Shown in pieces: positions 54,692 through 63,752 of a stretch of 64,000 nucleotides of DNA. The stretch lies in assembly GCF_014694455.1 (NCBI RefSeq), contig NZ_JAAUWT010000006.1, positions 62,001-126,000 of the forward strand. Direction: 5' to 3'. Both the position numbers and the translations under genes were made by a program. Source of the stretch: Vibrio sp. S9_S30. Lineage in GTDB: Bacteria > Pseudomonadota > Gammaproteobacteria > Enterobacterales > Vibrionaceae. The stretch's first letter is position 1; each line of letters begins with the position of its first letter. A model generated the notes under the pieces. It was not told where the DNA came from, did not search any database, and saw only the letters and a list, made by a program, of their open reading frames with translations.

Positions 54692-55025
54692 GTCGACTGG
54701 ATACGACGCTCCTCTAAGGAAAGAGTGATAAGGAAGAATAAGCAAGGAACTCTGCTTAACAAGGACAACGCGTTGAAGGAATGAGGCGTCACGGAAAATA
54801 AGTAGGGATACATAAGGACAGATTGGATATCACCTTAGGATTAGGTTCTATCTCCAGGATTGAGGTAGGGAAGGATTCGCAAGGGCACCGCTTCGGAAGG
54901 CGCGCAATGGACAGGCATCAGGATGTTGCAACACTTATGGATTACCAACGCAGGACGCGTTAAGTAGCGGGAACGCTGCCAAAAAATGCTTTACCCCAAC
55001 ACGTTTGTGTTGGGGTTTTCTTTTT
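54692..55025 (+). ncRNA. csrB: CsrB-family small RNA (CsrA-sequestering)
   Basis: This roughly 334-base noncoding stretch begins GTCGAC and carries about 20 GGA motifs, many as AAGGA or CAGGA in loops. The ACGCAGGACGCGTTAA block is also found in E. coli csrB. It ends with a strong terminator (ACCCCAACAC/GTGTTGGGGT, T run, 54993-55025). A -10 TAATAT lies at 54679-54684. It should bind and titrate CsrA, relieving repression of targets. Vibrios have several such RNAs (csrB, C, D); which one this is cannot be decided. Confidence 0.92.
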
Positions 55026-55046
55026 GGGCTTAATACCAATGCCTAA

Positions 55047-56609
55047 TTATATTTCTGAGTAAACATAGAACTGATTTTTACCATTGCGCTTCGCCATGTA
55101 CATGGCGTTATCGGCTTGGTTAAGTACTTGTTCAAACTCGTTTATTTTCCCCCGAGTCCTAACCACCCCAATACTTGCTGAGACGGGATATTCGTCGCAT
55201 CGGTGTTCGCCACAAGAGCAAGCGTGTTCAATTTTTATGAGAAGATCTTGAAGTATTTTGTCTACTTGATGATTTGAATCTAATTCAGTCAACATAAATA
55301 CGAATTCATCGCCACCTAGGCGTGATGTAATGCCTATCCCATCAAAATGTTCGCTGATGACTTTTGCAATTTTCTTCAAGAACTTATCACCTTGTTGATG
55401 CCCGAATCGATCATTGATGTGTTTGAAGTTGTCAAGATCCAGTAAGCAGAGTGCAGAGAGCTGATTTTCCTCTAGGTCTAAACTTGTGACTTGTTGTTGC
55501 AGGCTGAGTCTATTCACGAGTCCAGTTAAAGGGTCTTTCATCGCCAAATCTTGGAGTACTTCTTTTTGTCGTCGAAGTTGCTCATTTGCATCCGAAATGA
55601 CGGATGTTTTATAGAAGCTATAAACCATGGCACTCAGAATGACAAAAGTGAGGGCGGAGAACGCAAAGAGAACCAAGTAAGGGATCCACAAAATGGGCAT
55701 CGCTTGGGTGAACTGAATATTAAGCTGCCAAGTTCTCCCCGGTAAAGTGAGAGGAAAACTATAGGAAAGATGCTCGTCTGACTCCTCGATGTATTGCGGG
55801 AAAATACGGTGATGACTTTCTCTTGTTACATCATTGAGAATAAAGTGAATATGCTCACGGTTAGCCAAATTACCGAGTAGCAATCTTTCAGGCTTAAGGA
55901 GCATGATCACATAGCCTTTCAGATCGTCTGGCGGGAAGTGCTTCTCATCGATAGCGTTATAGCGTTCGTGTTCTTCAAAGACCGGAAAATAAATCGCGGT
56001 GGCGAGTGGCCCTTCAGGATCTTGAAAGATGGGAAAAGGGCTGGTGGCTTGAACACGCTTATCAAGAGCGGACTGACGAATCACTTGCTGATTAAAGGGC
56101 CTTTGTGTTACTTCGAGACCAATCGCCTCTTTATTTGGTTGAAGAGGTTCTGCAAACGTAATAGGAAAGTAAACGGGGCCTGTAGAAATTGGGAAAGTTT
56201 CAGAAGCATTTGAATTTGTTGTAAAAAAGCCAGAAGGTGCATACCCCTCTTGCTGTAGGTTGTACTCAACCAAACTACGTTCAGAGTGGTGGACTTTGGG
56301 AGCCCATTGTATGGCGAGTATATTGTACTGAGTGCGAAGCATCACGTCAGAAAAACGAGCAAACTCATTGCGAGAAACCTGTTCTGAGGCGGAAAACAAT
56401 GCGCCATAGGATTCAAGCAAACCTAATACGTCATCAAGTAGGTATTGCGCTTTTAATGCTTGGGTATAGGCGATTTCATAAAGACTGGTTTCAACGTTCT
56501 GCTTTTCGACAGTTGCGGCGATGCTGTAAGCGAACCAAGAGCCTAAGCTTCCGAAGCACGCTGTAAAAATCACAAGCAGAGCCTGTATACGAGTAAGTCT
56601 GACCAACAT
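55047..56609 (-). CDS. CHASE-domain diguanylate cyclase (GGDEF)
   Basis: This 520-residue membrane protein has TM1 at about residues 8-30, a periplasmic CHASE domain (around YGALFSASEQVSRNEFARFS and ILAIQWAPKV), TM2 near 310-332, and a C-terminal GGDEF domain with SRLGGDEFVFML and DPLTGLVNRLSL. The intact GGDEF implies c-di-GMP synthesis. No RxxD inhibitory site is seen before GGDEF. It is convergent with the csrB gene. Confidence 0.93.
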   Translation of the reverse strand: MLVRLTRIQALLVIFTACFGSLGSWFAYSIAATVEKQNVETSLYEIAYTQALKAQYLLDDVLGLLESYGALFSASEQVSRNEFARFSDVMLRTQYNILAIQWAPKVHHSERSLVEYNLQQEGYAPSGFFTTNSNASETFPISTGPVYFPITFAEPLQPNKEAIGLEVTQRPFNQQVIRQSALDKRVQATSPFPIFQDPEGPLATAIYFPVFEEHERYNAIDEKHFPPDDLKGYVIMLLKPERLLLGNLANREHIHFILNDVTRESHHRIFPQYIEESDEHLSYSFPLTLPGRTWQLNIQFTQAMPILWIPYLVLFAFSALTFVILSAMVYSFYKTSVISDANEQLRRQKEVLQDLAMKDPLTGLVNRLSLQQQVTSLDLEENQLSALCLLDLDNFKHINDRFGHQQGDKFLKKIAKVISEHFDGIGITSRLGGDEFVFMLTELDSNHQVDKILQDLLIKIEHACSCGEHRCDEYPVSASIGVVRTRGKINEFEQVLNQADNAMYMAKRNGKNQFYVYSEI

Positions 56610-56766
56610 GAAAATTGAAACACCGATTGGAGATAATAAACCTATATTTGCATAAGCTAATTTATTTAATAAGTGGTCCAGTTAAATTATTGTGAATTCT
56701 TGACGCAGTATCACCGAGTTTCGTAATTTTTTCATAATGAGTATTTAGGTTGATTGAATGAAAATA

Positions 56767-57375
56767 TTATCTTTCAATAACATGCCGAAAGGTAAGGTTA
56801 ATGCGCGTATTGACGACCTTTTTGGTTTTTGGAATCGCGTGTAACCAATAATGCTGTGTTTCCCCCGCCATGATAAGTAGGGCACCATGACCAAGAATAA
56901 ACTCTTGTTTTTCATTAGAGTACTTGTGTTTTAGAACAAAGCGCCTAGGTCCACCGAGCGATAACGACGCTATAATAGGATTGGGGCCAAGTTCAGGTTC
57001 ATTATCTTGATGCCACCCCATCGAATCACGACCATCACGATACATGTTTGCGAGAACAGAATTGAAACGTTGTCCGGAGAGTTTCGCGCATCTCTTCTCT
57101 AAAGACCGTAACTCCTTTGTCCATGGGTGTGGATGCATCGTAAGTCCAGAGTATGTATAGGAAGCATGACCATGCCAAGCCTGTAGGCGTGGTTGTAACA
57201 CTTCTTTTCCAAACATCGTTATCGATTCTTGTTGCCAGGGAAGGGTGTCAGTAAGTCTTTGAAATAAATGATTGGCATATGATTCAGTAAGAAAGTGCGC
57301 GTCCCAGTAAATTAAGCTATTTGGGGAGGTTAACCATGTTCCGGTTTCTTGTTCAAACAAATCGTAATTCTGCAC
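56767..57375 (-). CDS. alkB: AlkB-like alpha-ketoglutarate-dependent DNA dioxygenase
   Basis: This 202-residue protein of the ALKBH2-like branch has QPRLQAWHGHASYTYSG, NSVLANMYRDGRDSMGWHQDNEPELG (HxD iron ligands), LGHGALLIMAGETQHYWLHAIPK (second His) and RINLTFR (2-oxoglutarate arginines). It repairs alkylated bases by oxidative demethylation. It is divergent from the small hypothetical gene at 57.4 kb. Confidence 0.92.
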   Translation of the reverse strand: MQNYDLFEQETGTWLTSPNSLIYWDAHFLTESYANHLFQRLTDTLPWQQESITMFGKEVLQPRLQAWHGHASYTYSGLTMHPHPWTKELRSLEKRCAKLSGQRFNSVLANMYRDGRDSMGWHQDNEPELGPNPIIASLSLGGPRRFVLKHKYSNEKQEFILGHGALLIMAGETQHYWLHAIPKTKKVVNTRINLTFRHVIER

Positions 57376-57441
57376 TTAATGATTCCTCGAATCGTCACAT
57401 GGGTATAAAATACGTTCTTTTCCATGCAAGGTAAAAGAAGA

Positions 57442-57792
57442 ATGCAGCAACACGAGTTTGAAGTCCTAGTGAAATCCCTATGTGCCCAAGAATCCCTTCC
57501 AAAAGCGCTAGAATTGTTGAAAATCTCCGAGGAAAAAGAAGTGGCGGAAGCGGCTGAATCTCTTTCGGGTCAATTTGAGTTAGCCGAGGTAGAAGGCGAG
57601 CATCGAATTTATCACGTAACTCTTCAAGAAAATGAGCAAGGCGAGGAACAAGAATTTGTTGAGCATGTGATGAATGAAGGGGACGACATTATAAAGTTTG
57701 TCGCTTGGTTCTTCTTCAGTATGTTTGAAATCAAAGAGCGCGATACGTATCAAGCAGCAGGCAAGACCTACAAGCAACCTAAACGAAGTTAA
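57442..57792 (+). CDS. Acidic small protein of unknown function
   Basis: This roughly 116-residue protein is rich in glutamate (LQENEQGEEQEFVEHVMNEG) with an aromatic segment KFVAWFFFSMFEIKERDTY. There is no signal peptide, and I do not recognise a family. The start MQQHEFEVLVK at 57442 is preferred over 57424. Coding composition looks real. It faces away from alkB and is followed by a CRP-site-controlled small gene. Confidence 0.7.
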   Translation: MQQHEFEVLVKSLCAQESLPKALELLKISEEKEVAEAAESLSGQFELAEVEGEHRIYHVTLQENEQGEEQEFVEHVMNEGDDIIKFVAWFFFSMFEIKERDTYQAAGKTYKQPKRS

Positions 57793-57880
57793 GCATGTCC
57801 ACTCTTTCTGAGCATTGGCTTGCTTCTGTTGCAGAAGAAATGTGATCTGAGTATTGAATCTATTCCTTTAATGAGTAAAA

Positions 57881-57896
57881 TGTGACTTATTTCACA
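57881..57896 (+). promoter_or_regulatory. CRP-type site before a 48-codon gene
   Basis: TGTGACTTATTTCACA fits TGTGA-N6-TCACA exactly and extends to AATGTGA/TCACATT. It ends just before the Shine-Dalgarno of the next ORF, so bound CRP would more likely repress than activate. Confidence 0.7.
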
Positions 57897-57913
57897 TTAT
57901 AGGTGCGTTCAAA

Positions 57914-58060
57914 ATGGGTTTAGATTTAGGATCGGTATACATCGCTAACCAAATGGCTAAGAAGATGGTTGAAGAAAAGCTTTATGGGCAACCACTTTCA
58001 AAAATCGAAAGACCCTCTCTATTTCGTCGGCTGACCATGAAGGTTAAAAAAACAAAGTAA
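57914..58060 (+). CDS. Small basic protein, 48 residues
   Basis: ATG at 57914 is preceded by an AGGTG box 8 bases upstream. The protein reads MGLDLGSVYIANQMAKKMVE, then a basic C terminus (LFRRLTMKVKKTK). It carries no clear membrane helix. A perfect CRP-type site lies just upstream and a strong palindromic terminator 31 bases downstream, so it is a complete small transcription unit. The function is unknown. Confidence 0.65.
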   Translation: MGLDLGSVYIANQMAKKMVEEKLYGQPLSKIERPSLFRRLTMKVKKTK

Positions 58061-58090
58061 GGGACGCAATGATGGTCGAAGGAACGAACT

Positions 58091-58116
58091 AAAGCCCAAT
58101 TGTACAATTGGGCTTT
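58091..58116 (+). terminator. Palindromic terminator
   Basis: A perfect 26-bp palindrome with arms AAAGCCCAATTG and CAATTGGGCTTT runs into TTTTGCCTTTTTTT. It ends the small-protein transcript. Confidence 0.8.
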
Positions 58117-58213
58117 TGCCTTTTTTTACCCAAGCTGCTTTATACCCCCGCGACTTCCATACCCCAGACTGTGTTTGTATCCATGCCACTTGGCTCATCA
58201 GTTTATAAACGGG

Positions 58214-58831
58214 TTAACTTGCGTTTTTAGATTCTATTTCAATCACGTTATCCGGCACAGGGCGCAATCCATTTGTTCCAATGTGTTCTTCAAGTTTGTT
58301 GAAACCACCAACATAATTACCATCTAACCAAATTTGAGGAACGGTGACGGGCGTTTTTTTCCCGATAATGGCTTTTACTTCTGGAATCATCCGATAGAGG
58401 GCTGAACTGTTTTTTACGACGTCATGGTATTCGTACTCAATACCTAACTCATCGAGTAGGCGTTTTGCTTTAACACAGTAAGGGCATGTCGCTTTTCCAT
58501 AAATAATATTTCCAGAGAGTTTACTGCGCTTTGTCCATTGTTGAACAACCGATTGCACTAACACACCACGGTTGAGTGCTTCACCTTGGCTAATCACTTT
58601 GCCTTCCACAATTAAAATAGGTGCATGAATAGCGCCGTATTTCAATGGCTCCCACCAGTGTGATAACCAGTCTTTTATTTCTAAATCAATGGGAATCCCG
58701 TCCAATTCGTTTTCAAAGGTGTCTTGGAGGATATCTTTTGTTAGCGTGCATTCTCCACAAGGAATGTTCACCTTGAATGGACCCCAACTCCCCCCCCAGC
58801 GGTATAATGTGATCTTGATCGGATTTGCCAT
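58214..58831 (-). CDS. Two-domain thioredoxin-fold protein with C-terminal glutaredoxin
   Basis: This 205-residue protein is unusual. The N-terminal half has a CGEC motif (Cys25, Cys28) in a thioredoxin-like fold ending HAPILIVEGKVISQGEALNRG. The C-terminal half is a glutaredoxin with CPYC (Cys116-Cys119), KTPVTVPQIWLDGNYVGGFNKL. It is probably a dithiol reductase with two redox sites. A G8 run on the coding strand (58790-58797) lies at codons 12-14. Confidence 0.8.
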   Translation of the reverse strand: MANPIKITLYRWGGSWGPFKVNIPCGECTLTKDILQDTFENELDGIPIDLEIKDWLSHWWEPLKYGAIHAPILIVEGKVISQGEALNRGVLVQSVVQQWTKRSKLSGNIIYGKATCPYCVKAKRLLDELGIEYEYHDVVKNSSALYRMIPEVKAIIGKKTPVTVPQIWLDGNYVGGFNKLEEHIGTNGLRPVPDNVIEIESKNAS

Positions 58832-59402
58832 TGATGTTTCCTCATAAAGTGTATTGATTTAATAGATCCGGATAATGAAAAAAATCTTTCATCTATTAAA
58901 CATATTTTTATCTAACCGTGGAGTGCAGGGTAACCAACAAAGTCAGATTGACTGTAAAAATTATAGCAAACAGACAAATATCGCTATTTATATTTTTTGG
59001 GCTCACATTATTCTCTAAATGGCTCGGCTTTTTTCCATTTTTTTTGAAAAAAAATAAGCCTGAATTTAATTAGTAAATACTTACATAATTCCTAGCGATG
59101 TAATAAAGAACTTAGCCAAGAAAATGCCTTTTTTTAATCCGAGTAAAAAAAGTCTATTAGCTTCTACTTCATTATATAAGTTCGAATTCCCCTATCATCA
59201 AAAAGAAAATGCTCTTTATAATAAAATTAAAACATGCGTAATATTTAATATATTTGAAGAATTATTGCGTTGTGAGCGATAGCACATTTATTGTCTTCCT
59301 TTGTGCTAATGTAGTTAAATTGTTGACAATTCTGTTTATATGAAACCGGTTTTATTTGGCTTTGGTTTCGCTTTCGAATATATATATTAGGGACTATATT
59401 GT
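58832..59402. other. AT-rich spacer upstream of the second chemoreceptor
   Basis: This 571-bp region has no supported gene or RNA. Several A and T runs occur; a TTGACA lies at 59331-59336, but no well-spaced -10 was found. Confidence 0.5.
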
Positions 59403-61163
59403 ATGAGCAGGTTAAGCTTTAAATTAAAAGTAATAATACTGATCTCCTTTTCAGTTTTAATCACTATTGTTACTTCTTATGCTAGTGTTAACTACTATAT
59501 TAGTGAGTATATTTATGAATCTGATGTTCATAAGATTGAGCATAATACATCATTGATTAACGGACGTATTTCCGATGAAATAGAGAACATAGTATCGTTG
59601 GCTATCAGCTCCAACATGATGATTGATTCGCCTGAAGAAGTGAAAGAATCCACTATGTTCTCTAAGGTTGTTAAAGTCGTCTCTGGTGTTATTGCTGTTG
59701 GTGATACGGGAAGGTTGGAAGGTGAGGCAAGGGACAAGTATATTAATCTAGCCCGCGCCATGGAATCGGATTCGATCACTGTGGGTGTGAGTCAACCGGA
59801 AATGGTAGATGGAAAGTTATACTCAACTATTTCCGTTAATAGAGAAGGCGGTTCCGCTGACTTTTATACTTTAGATTTGGAGGTGTTTTCTGAAATTATC
59901 AAGAAATATTCTGAAAATGGAAGTTATATAGAACTCATTTCACCCTCAAATGAAAAAATATATTCAGATAAGGTTGATAGTGGTCCTCAAATCCTGAAAA
60001 TCTTAAGTTCGACAATTGACACCTATGGACTTAACTGGTCTCTTGACAGCTATGTTAACCTTCAAAGCATAGAGGATAACACCGACACTCTTAATAATGA
60101 TATTACTATCGTCCTCGTACTCATTGGCTTCATTGTTATTGTATTGAGTACGTTGATGCTTCATCAAGCATTTAGACCATTGCTATCATTAAAAAATATG
60201 GTAACAGAATTATCTAATGGTACCGGAGATTTAACTCAGCGGCTCTCGGTTAAATCCACCGATGAAATTGGAACTATATCTTCTTCAATTAATATGTTTA
60301 TTGAAAAGCTACAAGAGAACTTTATCGATGTTGCTACATCTACAGGTAATATAGATAAAGCGATTGAAAAACTAAGCCGTCAATCCCAGTCAAACTTGAG
60401 TACGTTGGATGGTCATACACAAGAAACGGAGCAAGCAATCAGCGCAATAAGTGAAATGAGCGCGACCGCTGACGCGATTACTGATAGCGCGGTAAAAGCA
60501 GCTGAACTAACAGACATCACGAATATGAATGCCAACACATCGAAGAGAACGGTTCAGCAAGCCGTCAAAAATGTTTCAGCCTTGATTGATGAAGTAAGCT
60601 CGATGTCAACATCGATTAGCACCATGAGTCATGATACTAACCAAATTAATTCGGTTCTTCAGGTCATTGGAGATATAGCGGAACAAACCAACTTGTTGGC
60701 ACTGAATGCAGCTATTGAGGCGGCTCGAGCGGGTGAACAGGGTCGAGGTTTTGCCGTCGTCGCCGATGAAGTCCGAGCGCTTGCGGCAAGAACTCAAGAA
60801 AGTACATCGCAAATTAATGAAATGCTAGGCAAGCTTCGGAATGCGACGGACAACGTGGTTACGGCAATGGAGTCCACCCGAGCAAGTTGTGAGGAAACCG
60901 CACAAAGTACCAATGAAGTGATGGAGTCTTTGAATCTTGTCACGGATTCTGTTGTAGAAATCAATGAAATAAATTCACTTGTTGCGACGGCTGCGAAAGA
61001 GCAAAGCCAAGTTACGGATGAGGTCAGCCGAAACATGGCTGCGATTCAAGATATTGTTCATCAATTAAACGACAATGCATCTGATGGGCTCGCCATCAAT
61101 GAAGAGCTGAGAGCCACGTCTAACAGCCTAGGGGATGTGGTTGGTCGATTCAAAGTTGGTTAG
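59403..61163 (+). CDS. Methyl-accepting chemotaxis protein
   Basis: This 586-residue receptor has TM1 ([21 protein letters not shown]), a periplasmic sensor of about 190 residues (Cache-like by length, not certain), TM2 ([20 protein letters not shown]), a HAMP with [20 protein letters not shown], and the signalling hairpin [20 protein letters not shown]. There is no C-terminal CheR pentapeptide. It is monocistronic with a terminator after it. The ligand is unknown. Confidence 0.9.
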   Translation: MSRLSFKLKVIILISFSVLITIVTSYASVNYYISEYIYESDVHKIEHNTSLINGRISDEIENIVSLAISSNMMIDSPEEVKESTMFSKVVKVVSGVIAVGDTGRLEGEARDKYINLARAMESDSITVGVSQPEMVDGKLYSTISVNREGGSADFYTLDLEVFSEIIKKYSENGSYIELISPSNEKIYSDKVDSGPQILKILSSTIDTYGLNWSLDSYVNLQSIEDNTDTLNNDITIVLVLIGFIVIVLSTLMLHQAFRPLLSLKNMVTELSNGTGDLTQRLSVKSTDEIGTISSSINMFIEKLQENFIDVATSTGNIDKAIEKLSRQSQSNLSTLDGHTQETEQAISAISEMSATADAITDSAVKAAELTDITNMNANTSKRTVQQAVKNVSALIDEVSSMSTSISTMSHDTNQINSVLQVIGDIAEQTNLLALNAAIEAARAGEQGRGFAVVADEVRALAARTQESTSQINEMLGKLRNATDNVVTAMESTRASCEETAQSTNEVMESLNLVTDSVVEINEINSLVATAAKEQSQVTDEVSRNMAAIQDIVHQLNDNASDGLAINEELRATSNSLGDVVGRFKVG

Positions 61164-61193
61164 TTAGACAAACCTCTGGGTAGAAGGGCGTTG

Positions 61194-61216
61194 TCGCGCC
61201 CTTTTTCTTTTCCTTC
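61194..61216 (+). terminator. Terminator of the chemoreceptor gene
   Basis: AGGGCG and CGCCCT pair around a 6-base loop, then a T-rich run (TTTTTCTTTT) follows. Confidence 0.7.
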
Positions 61217-61415
61217 GTCCACGTTGTCTTTTTCTCCTCGAACACCAATCTCTTGCTTACCAGAAAGCGTTCTTAGAGGTAACATTCAAAGAATTTTCTC
61301 GGCAGCTCGTTTAAGATTCAAGAATGTAATAGCGGAGCTTTGCTATAGTTTAGTGACATAGCTTGCCAAGTCGTCCCTCACCACCTCGTGTCCATGCTCA
61401 TCTAAAGGAAATCTT

Positions 61416-61919
61416 ATGGTAGAAACGGAACACCTTATCCTTGTGCCAACATCACACAGTGATTTGGATATTTATAAAGAGCTGCTTTCCAGTGCCATTG
61501 TCACGCGCTATTTACCATCGGGTAAACCTTACACAGAGAAGCAAATTCAAACGAACATCAAAAATCGTGAAGCACACTGGCTTAAACATGGTTTTGGTAC
61601 GTTTACCGTTTGTCAAAAATCGGATCGAACCAAAAAATTGGGCTATGTGGGCGTTGAAGAATCTCCAGAACCCAATATTTTTGAGGTCAGATACGCCATT
61701 CTGCCTGAGGCTCAAGGCCATGGCGTTGCTCAAGAAGCGGCACGAGCGTGTTTAGACTTTACTTTTCAAACCAGTAAGTTGAGTAAGATTTATGGCGTTG
61801 CTGTTAATGAAAACTATCCCTCTATAAAAGTGATAGAAAAGCTTGGGATGCAGCCAGAACCCGACGCAAACTTTTATGACTTTAATGAACTCCTGTATTA
61901 CGCCATTTCACGCCACTAA
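61416..61919 (+). CDS. RimJ/RimL-type GNAT acetyltransferase
   Basis: This 167-residue protein opens with METEHLILVPTSHSDLDIYK, typical of the RimJ/L branch, and carries FEVRYAILPEAQGHGVAQEAARACLDF (acetyl-CoA loop) and NYPSIKVIEKLGMQ. The substrate is unknown. Its last codons (SRH-stop) form the first unit of a long tandem array. AAAGGAAATCTT precedes the ATG. Confidence 0.87.
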   Translation: MVETEHLILVPTSHSDLDIYKELLSSAIVTRYLPSGKPYTEKQIQTNIKNREAHWLKHGFGTFTVCQKSDRTKKLGYVGVEESPEPNIFEVRYAILPEAQGHGVAQEAARACLDFTFQTSKLSKIYGVAVNENYPSIKVIEKLGMQPEPDANFYDFNELLYYAISRH

Positions 61920-62062
61920 TCTTTTCTAGTTCACGGCGCTAATGCTCTAGTTCACGGTGCTAATGCTTCTAGTTTACGGCGCTAATGTTTCTAGTTCGCG
62001 CCACGAAAGCTTTCAGTTCACACCTTGAAAGCTTCCAGTTCACGCCTCGAAAGCTTCCTGAG
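61908..62062. repeat. 21/22-bp tandem repeat, about seven copies
   Basis: Units of the type GCTAATGCTTCTAGTTCACGG run from the 3' end of the GNAT gene to 62062, drifting to CGAAAGCTTCCAGTTCACGCC in the last copies. The first copy includes the gene's own CACGCCACTAA stop region, so the array seems to have grown from the gene end. Confidence 0.85.
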
Positions 62063-62229
62063 CCAGTGTCCGAAAATACCCATAGAACTTATCTGTGTTT
62101 GTGAAAAGCGCACTCAGCTATACTCCTTCGTCTCGAATCGCTCTTTTGGGTTGATACCAAGTCAAAAGAGGGCTCGTGATGTTATCAACAGCTCTGGATT
62201 TACGATCCAGCTCGCTAGAAGGAAAAGAA

Positions 62230-63210
62230 ATGTCTGAATACGTAGTATGCGCCTTGTATAAATTTGTACGTCTTGAAAATTATGTGGATCTCCGTGAGCC
62301 TTTAAAAGCTTTGATGGAAAAGCACGAAGTTCGCGGAACGTTATTACTGGCAGAAGAAGGCATAAATGGTACGGTTGCCGCTAAGAGAGAGGGTATCGAT
62401 GCGTTGCTTACGTGGTTTAAGCAAGATCCTCGTTTAGCTGAAATTGTCTACAAAGAGTCTTTTGATAAGGTACAGCCTTTTAATCGTACCAAAGTAAAAC
62501 TCAAAAAAGAGATTGTGACACTTGGCGTCGAAGGTATCGATCCTCGTCATGTAGTGGGGACCTATGTCAAACCTCAAGATTGGAACGATCTTATTGCGGA
62601 TCCGGAAGTGTTTGTTGTTGATACCCGCAACGATTACGAAATAGAAATCGGGACGTTTCAAAACGCCATTAACCCTAAAACGGATACCTTTCGTCAATTC
62701 CCAGAGTTTGTTGCTCAAAACATGGATCCAGAGAAGCACAAAAAAGTGGCCATGTTTTGTACAGGAGGTATTCGATGCGAGAAATCGACCGCTTACATGA
62801 AAGAGCAGGGGTTTGAAGAGGTTTATCACCTAGAAGGTGGCATTCTAAAATATCTTGAAGAAGTGCCGGAAGAAGAAAGTCTGTGGGAAGGTGATTGCTA
62901 CGTGTTTGATGGGAGAGTGGCGGTAAACCACCAACTTGAGAAAAGTGGTTATGAGATGTGCAATGCGTGCCGTTTGCCTATCACAGAGCAAGATATGGCG
63001 TCTTCCGCTTTCGAAAAAGGGGTGAGTTGCCCTAAGTGTGTCGACAAACATTCAGAAGAGCAAAAATCCCGTTTTCGCGAGCGTGAAAAACAAGTTCAAC
63101 TTGCTGTCGAGCGTGGAGAAATTCACGTAGGTGGGGAAGCCGACAAGGTCATTGCGCAGCGCAGACAAGAAAAACTATCACGTAAAGCGCAACAGCGTCA
63201 GCGTAAGTAG
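62230..63210 (+). CDS. trhO: tRNA uridine hydroxylase TrhO (rhodanese family)
   Basis: This roughly 326-residue protein has an N-terminal acylphosphatase-like domain ([20 protein letters not shown]), a rhodanese domain ([20 protein letters not shown]) with the active Cys177 in [17 protein letters not shown], and a C-terminal cysteine cluster (CNACRLPI...CPKC). It forms 5-hydroxyuridine at tRNA position 34. The start at 62230 is chosen from the family, with GAAGGAAAAGAA upstream. Confidence 0.93.
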   Translation: MSEYVVCALYKFVRLENYVDLREPLKALMEKHEVRGTLLLAEEGINGTVAAKREGIDALLTWFKQDPRLAEIVYKESFDKVQPFNRTKVKLKKEIVTLGVEGIDPRHVVGTYVKPQDWNDLIADPEVFVVDTRNDYEIEIGTFQNAINPKTDTFRQFPEFVAQNMDPEKHKKVAMFCTGGIRCEKSTAYMKEQGFEEVYHLEGGILKYLEEVPEEESLWEGDCYVFDGRVAVNHQLEKSGYEMCNACRLPITEQDMASSAFEKGVSCPKCVDKHSEEQKSRFREREKQVQLAVERGEIHVGGEADKVIAQRRQEKLSRKAQQRQRK

Positions 63211-63295
63211 TCGCAAATCCAAACAGAAAGTTTGGTCCGTATTGACCAAAATTATCCTTGCATCGCATTAATATTAAAGATGATTTAATTTCTCG

Positions 63296-63327
63296 AAACC
63301 CTCAGACACCTGTGTTTGAGGGTTTTT
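63296..63327 (+). terminator. Terminator after trhO
   Basis: AACCCTCA and TGAGGGTT pair with further ACAC/GTGT pairing inside, followed by a T6 run. Confidence 0.8.
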
Positions 63328-63377
63328 TAATGCCTCTATATGACTTAATAAAGCTTGCTTTATATTGACTAATTTAA

Positions 63378-63422
63378 AAACACCTCATAACATATATATG
63401 AAATACATGTTATGAGGTGTTT
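63378..63422 (+). promoter_or_regulatory. Long perfect inverted repeat that includes the Shine-Dalgarno of the next gene
   Basis: Arms of 16 bp, AAACACCTCATAACAT (63378-63393) and ATGTTATGAGGTGTTT (63407-63422), are separated by 13 bases. The second arm contains GAGGTG, the ribosome-binding site for the ATG at 63427. As RNA it would hide that site; as DNA it could be an operator. Confidence 0.75.
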
Positions 63423-63426
63423 GAGT

Positions 63427-63645
63427 ATGAATTTTAAGAGAGTCAGCGAAATTGGGGGTACGGTCATGATCGTTTCTTTGATAGTGATGACCACCACGTT
63501 GTTAATCAGCTTTCCGTTCGCGGATCGTTTCAGCATTATTCAGCAGGCAATTGCTCATATCGGAACCATCGTATTTGCAGGTGTATTTAAAGTGGGTTAC
63601 GTCGCCTTTATTGTTGGTCGATACGAAAGAAAGCTCTCGTTTTAA
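63427..63645 (+). CDS. Small two-span membrane protein, 72 residues
   Basis: The protein has two hydrophobic stretches (TVMIVSLIVMTTTLLISFPF and GTIVFAGVFKVGYVAFIVG) and a charged C terminus (RYERKLSF). The ATG at 63427 has GAGGTG 7 bases upstream; a GTG at 63412 is possible but lies in the hairpin. It is followed by a second tiny membrane protein gene 12 bases later. Function is unknown. Confidence 0.7.
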   Translation: MNFKRVSEIGGTVMIVSLIVMTTTLLISFPFADRFSIIQQAIAHIGTIVFAGVFKVGYVAFIVGRYERKLSF

Positions 63646-63657
63646 AGGACAGTGATT

Positions 63658-63750
63658 ATGAAGTTTGCGTATTTTTATTATTTTAGTCTTGCTGCGTTTC
63701 TTGGGCTAATTGCCCCATTTCTCGTTTTGTATCTAGCGGTTATGGATTAG
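63658..63750 (+). CDS. Small single-span membrane protein, 30 residues
   Basis: AAAGGA lies 8 bases before ATG 63658. The peptide begins MKFAYFYYFSLAAFLGLIAP and ends in a hydrophobic FLVLYLAVMD. It is in operon position with the 72-residue membrane protein. The two small proteins may form one membrane complex (inference). Confidence 0.6.
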   Translation: MKFAYFYYFSLAAFLGLIAPFLVLYLAVMD

Positions 63751-63752
63751 AT

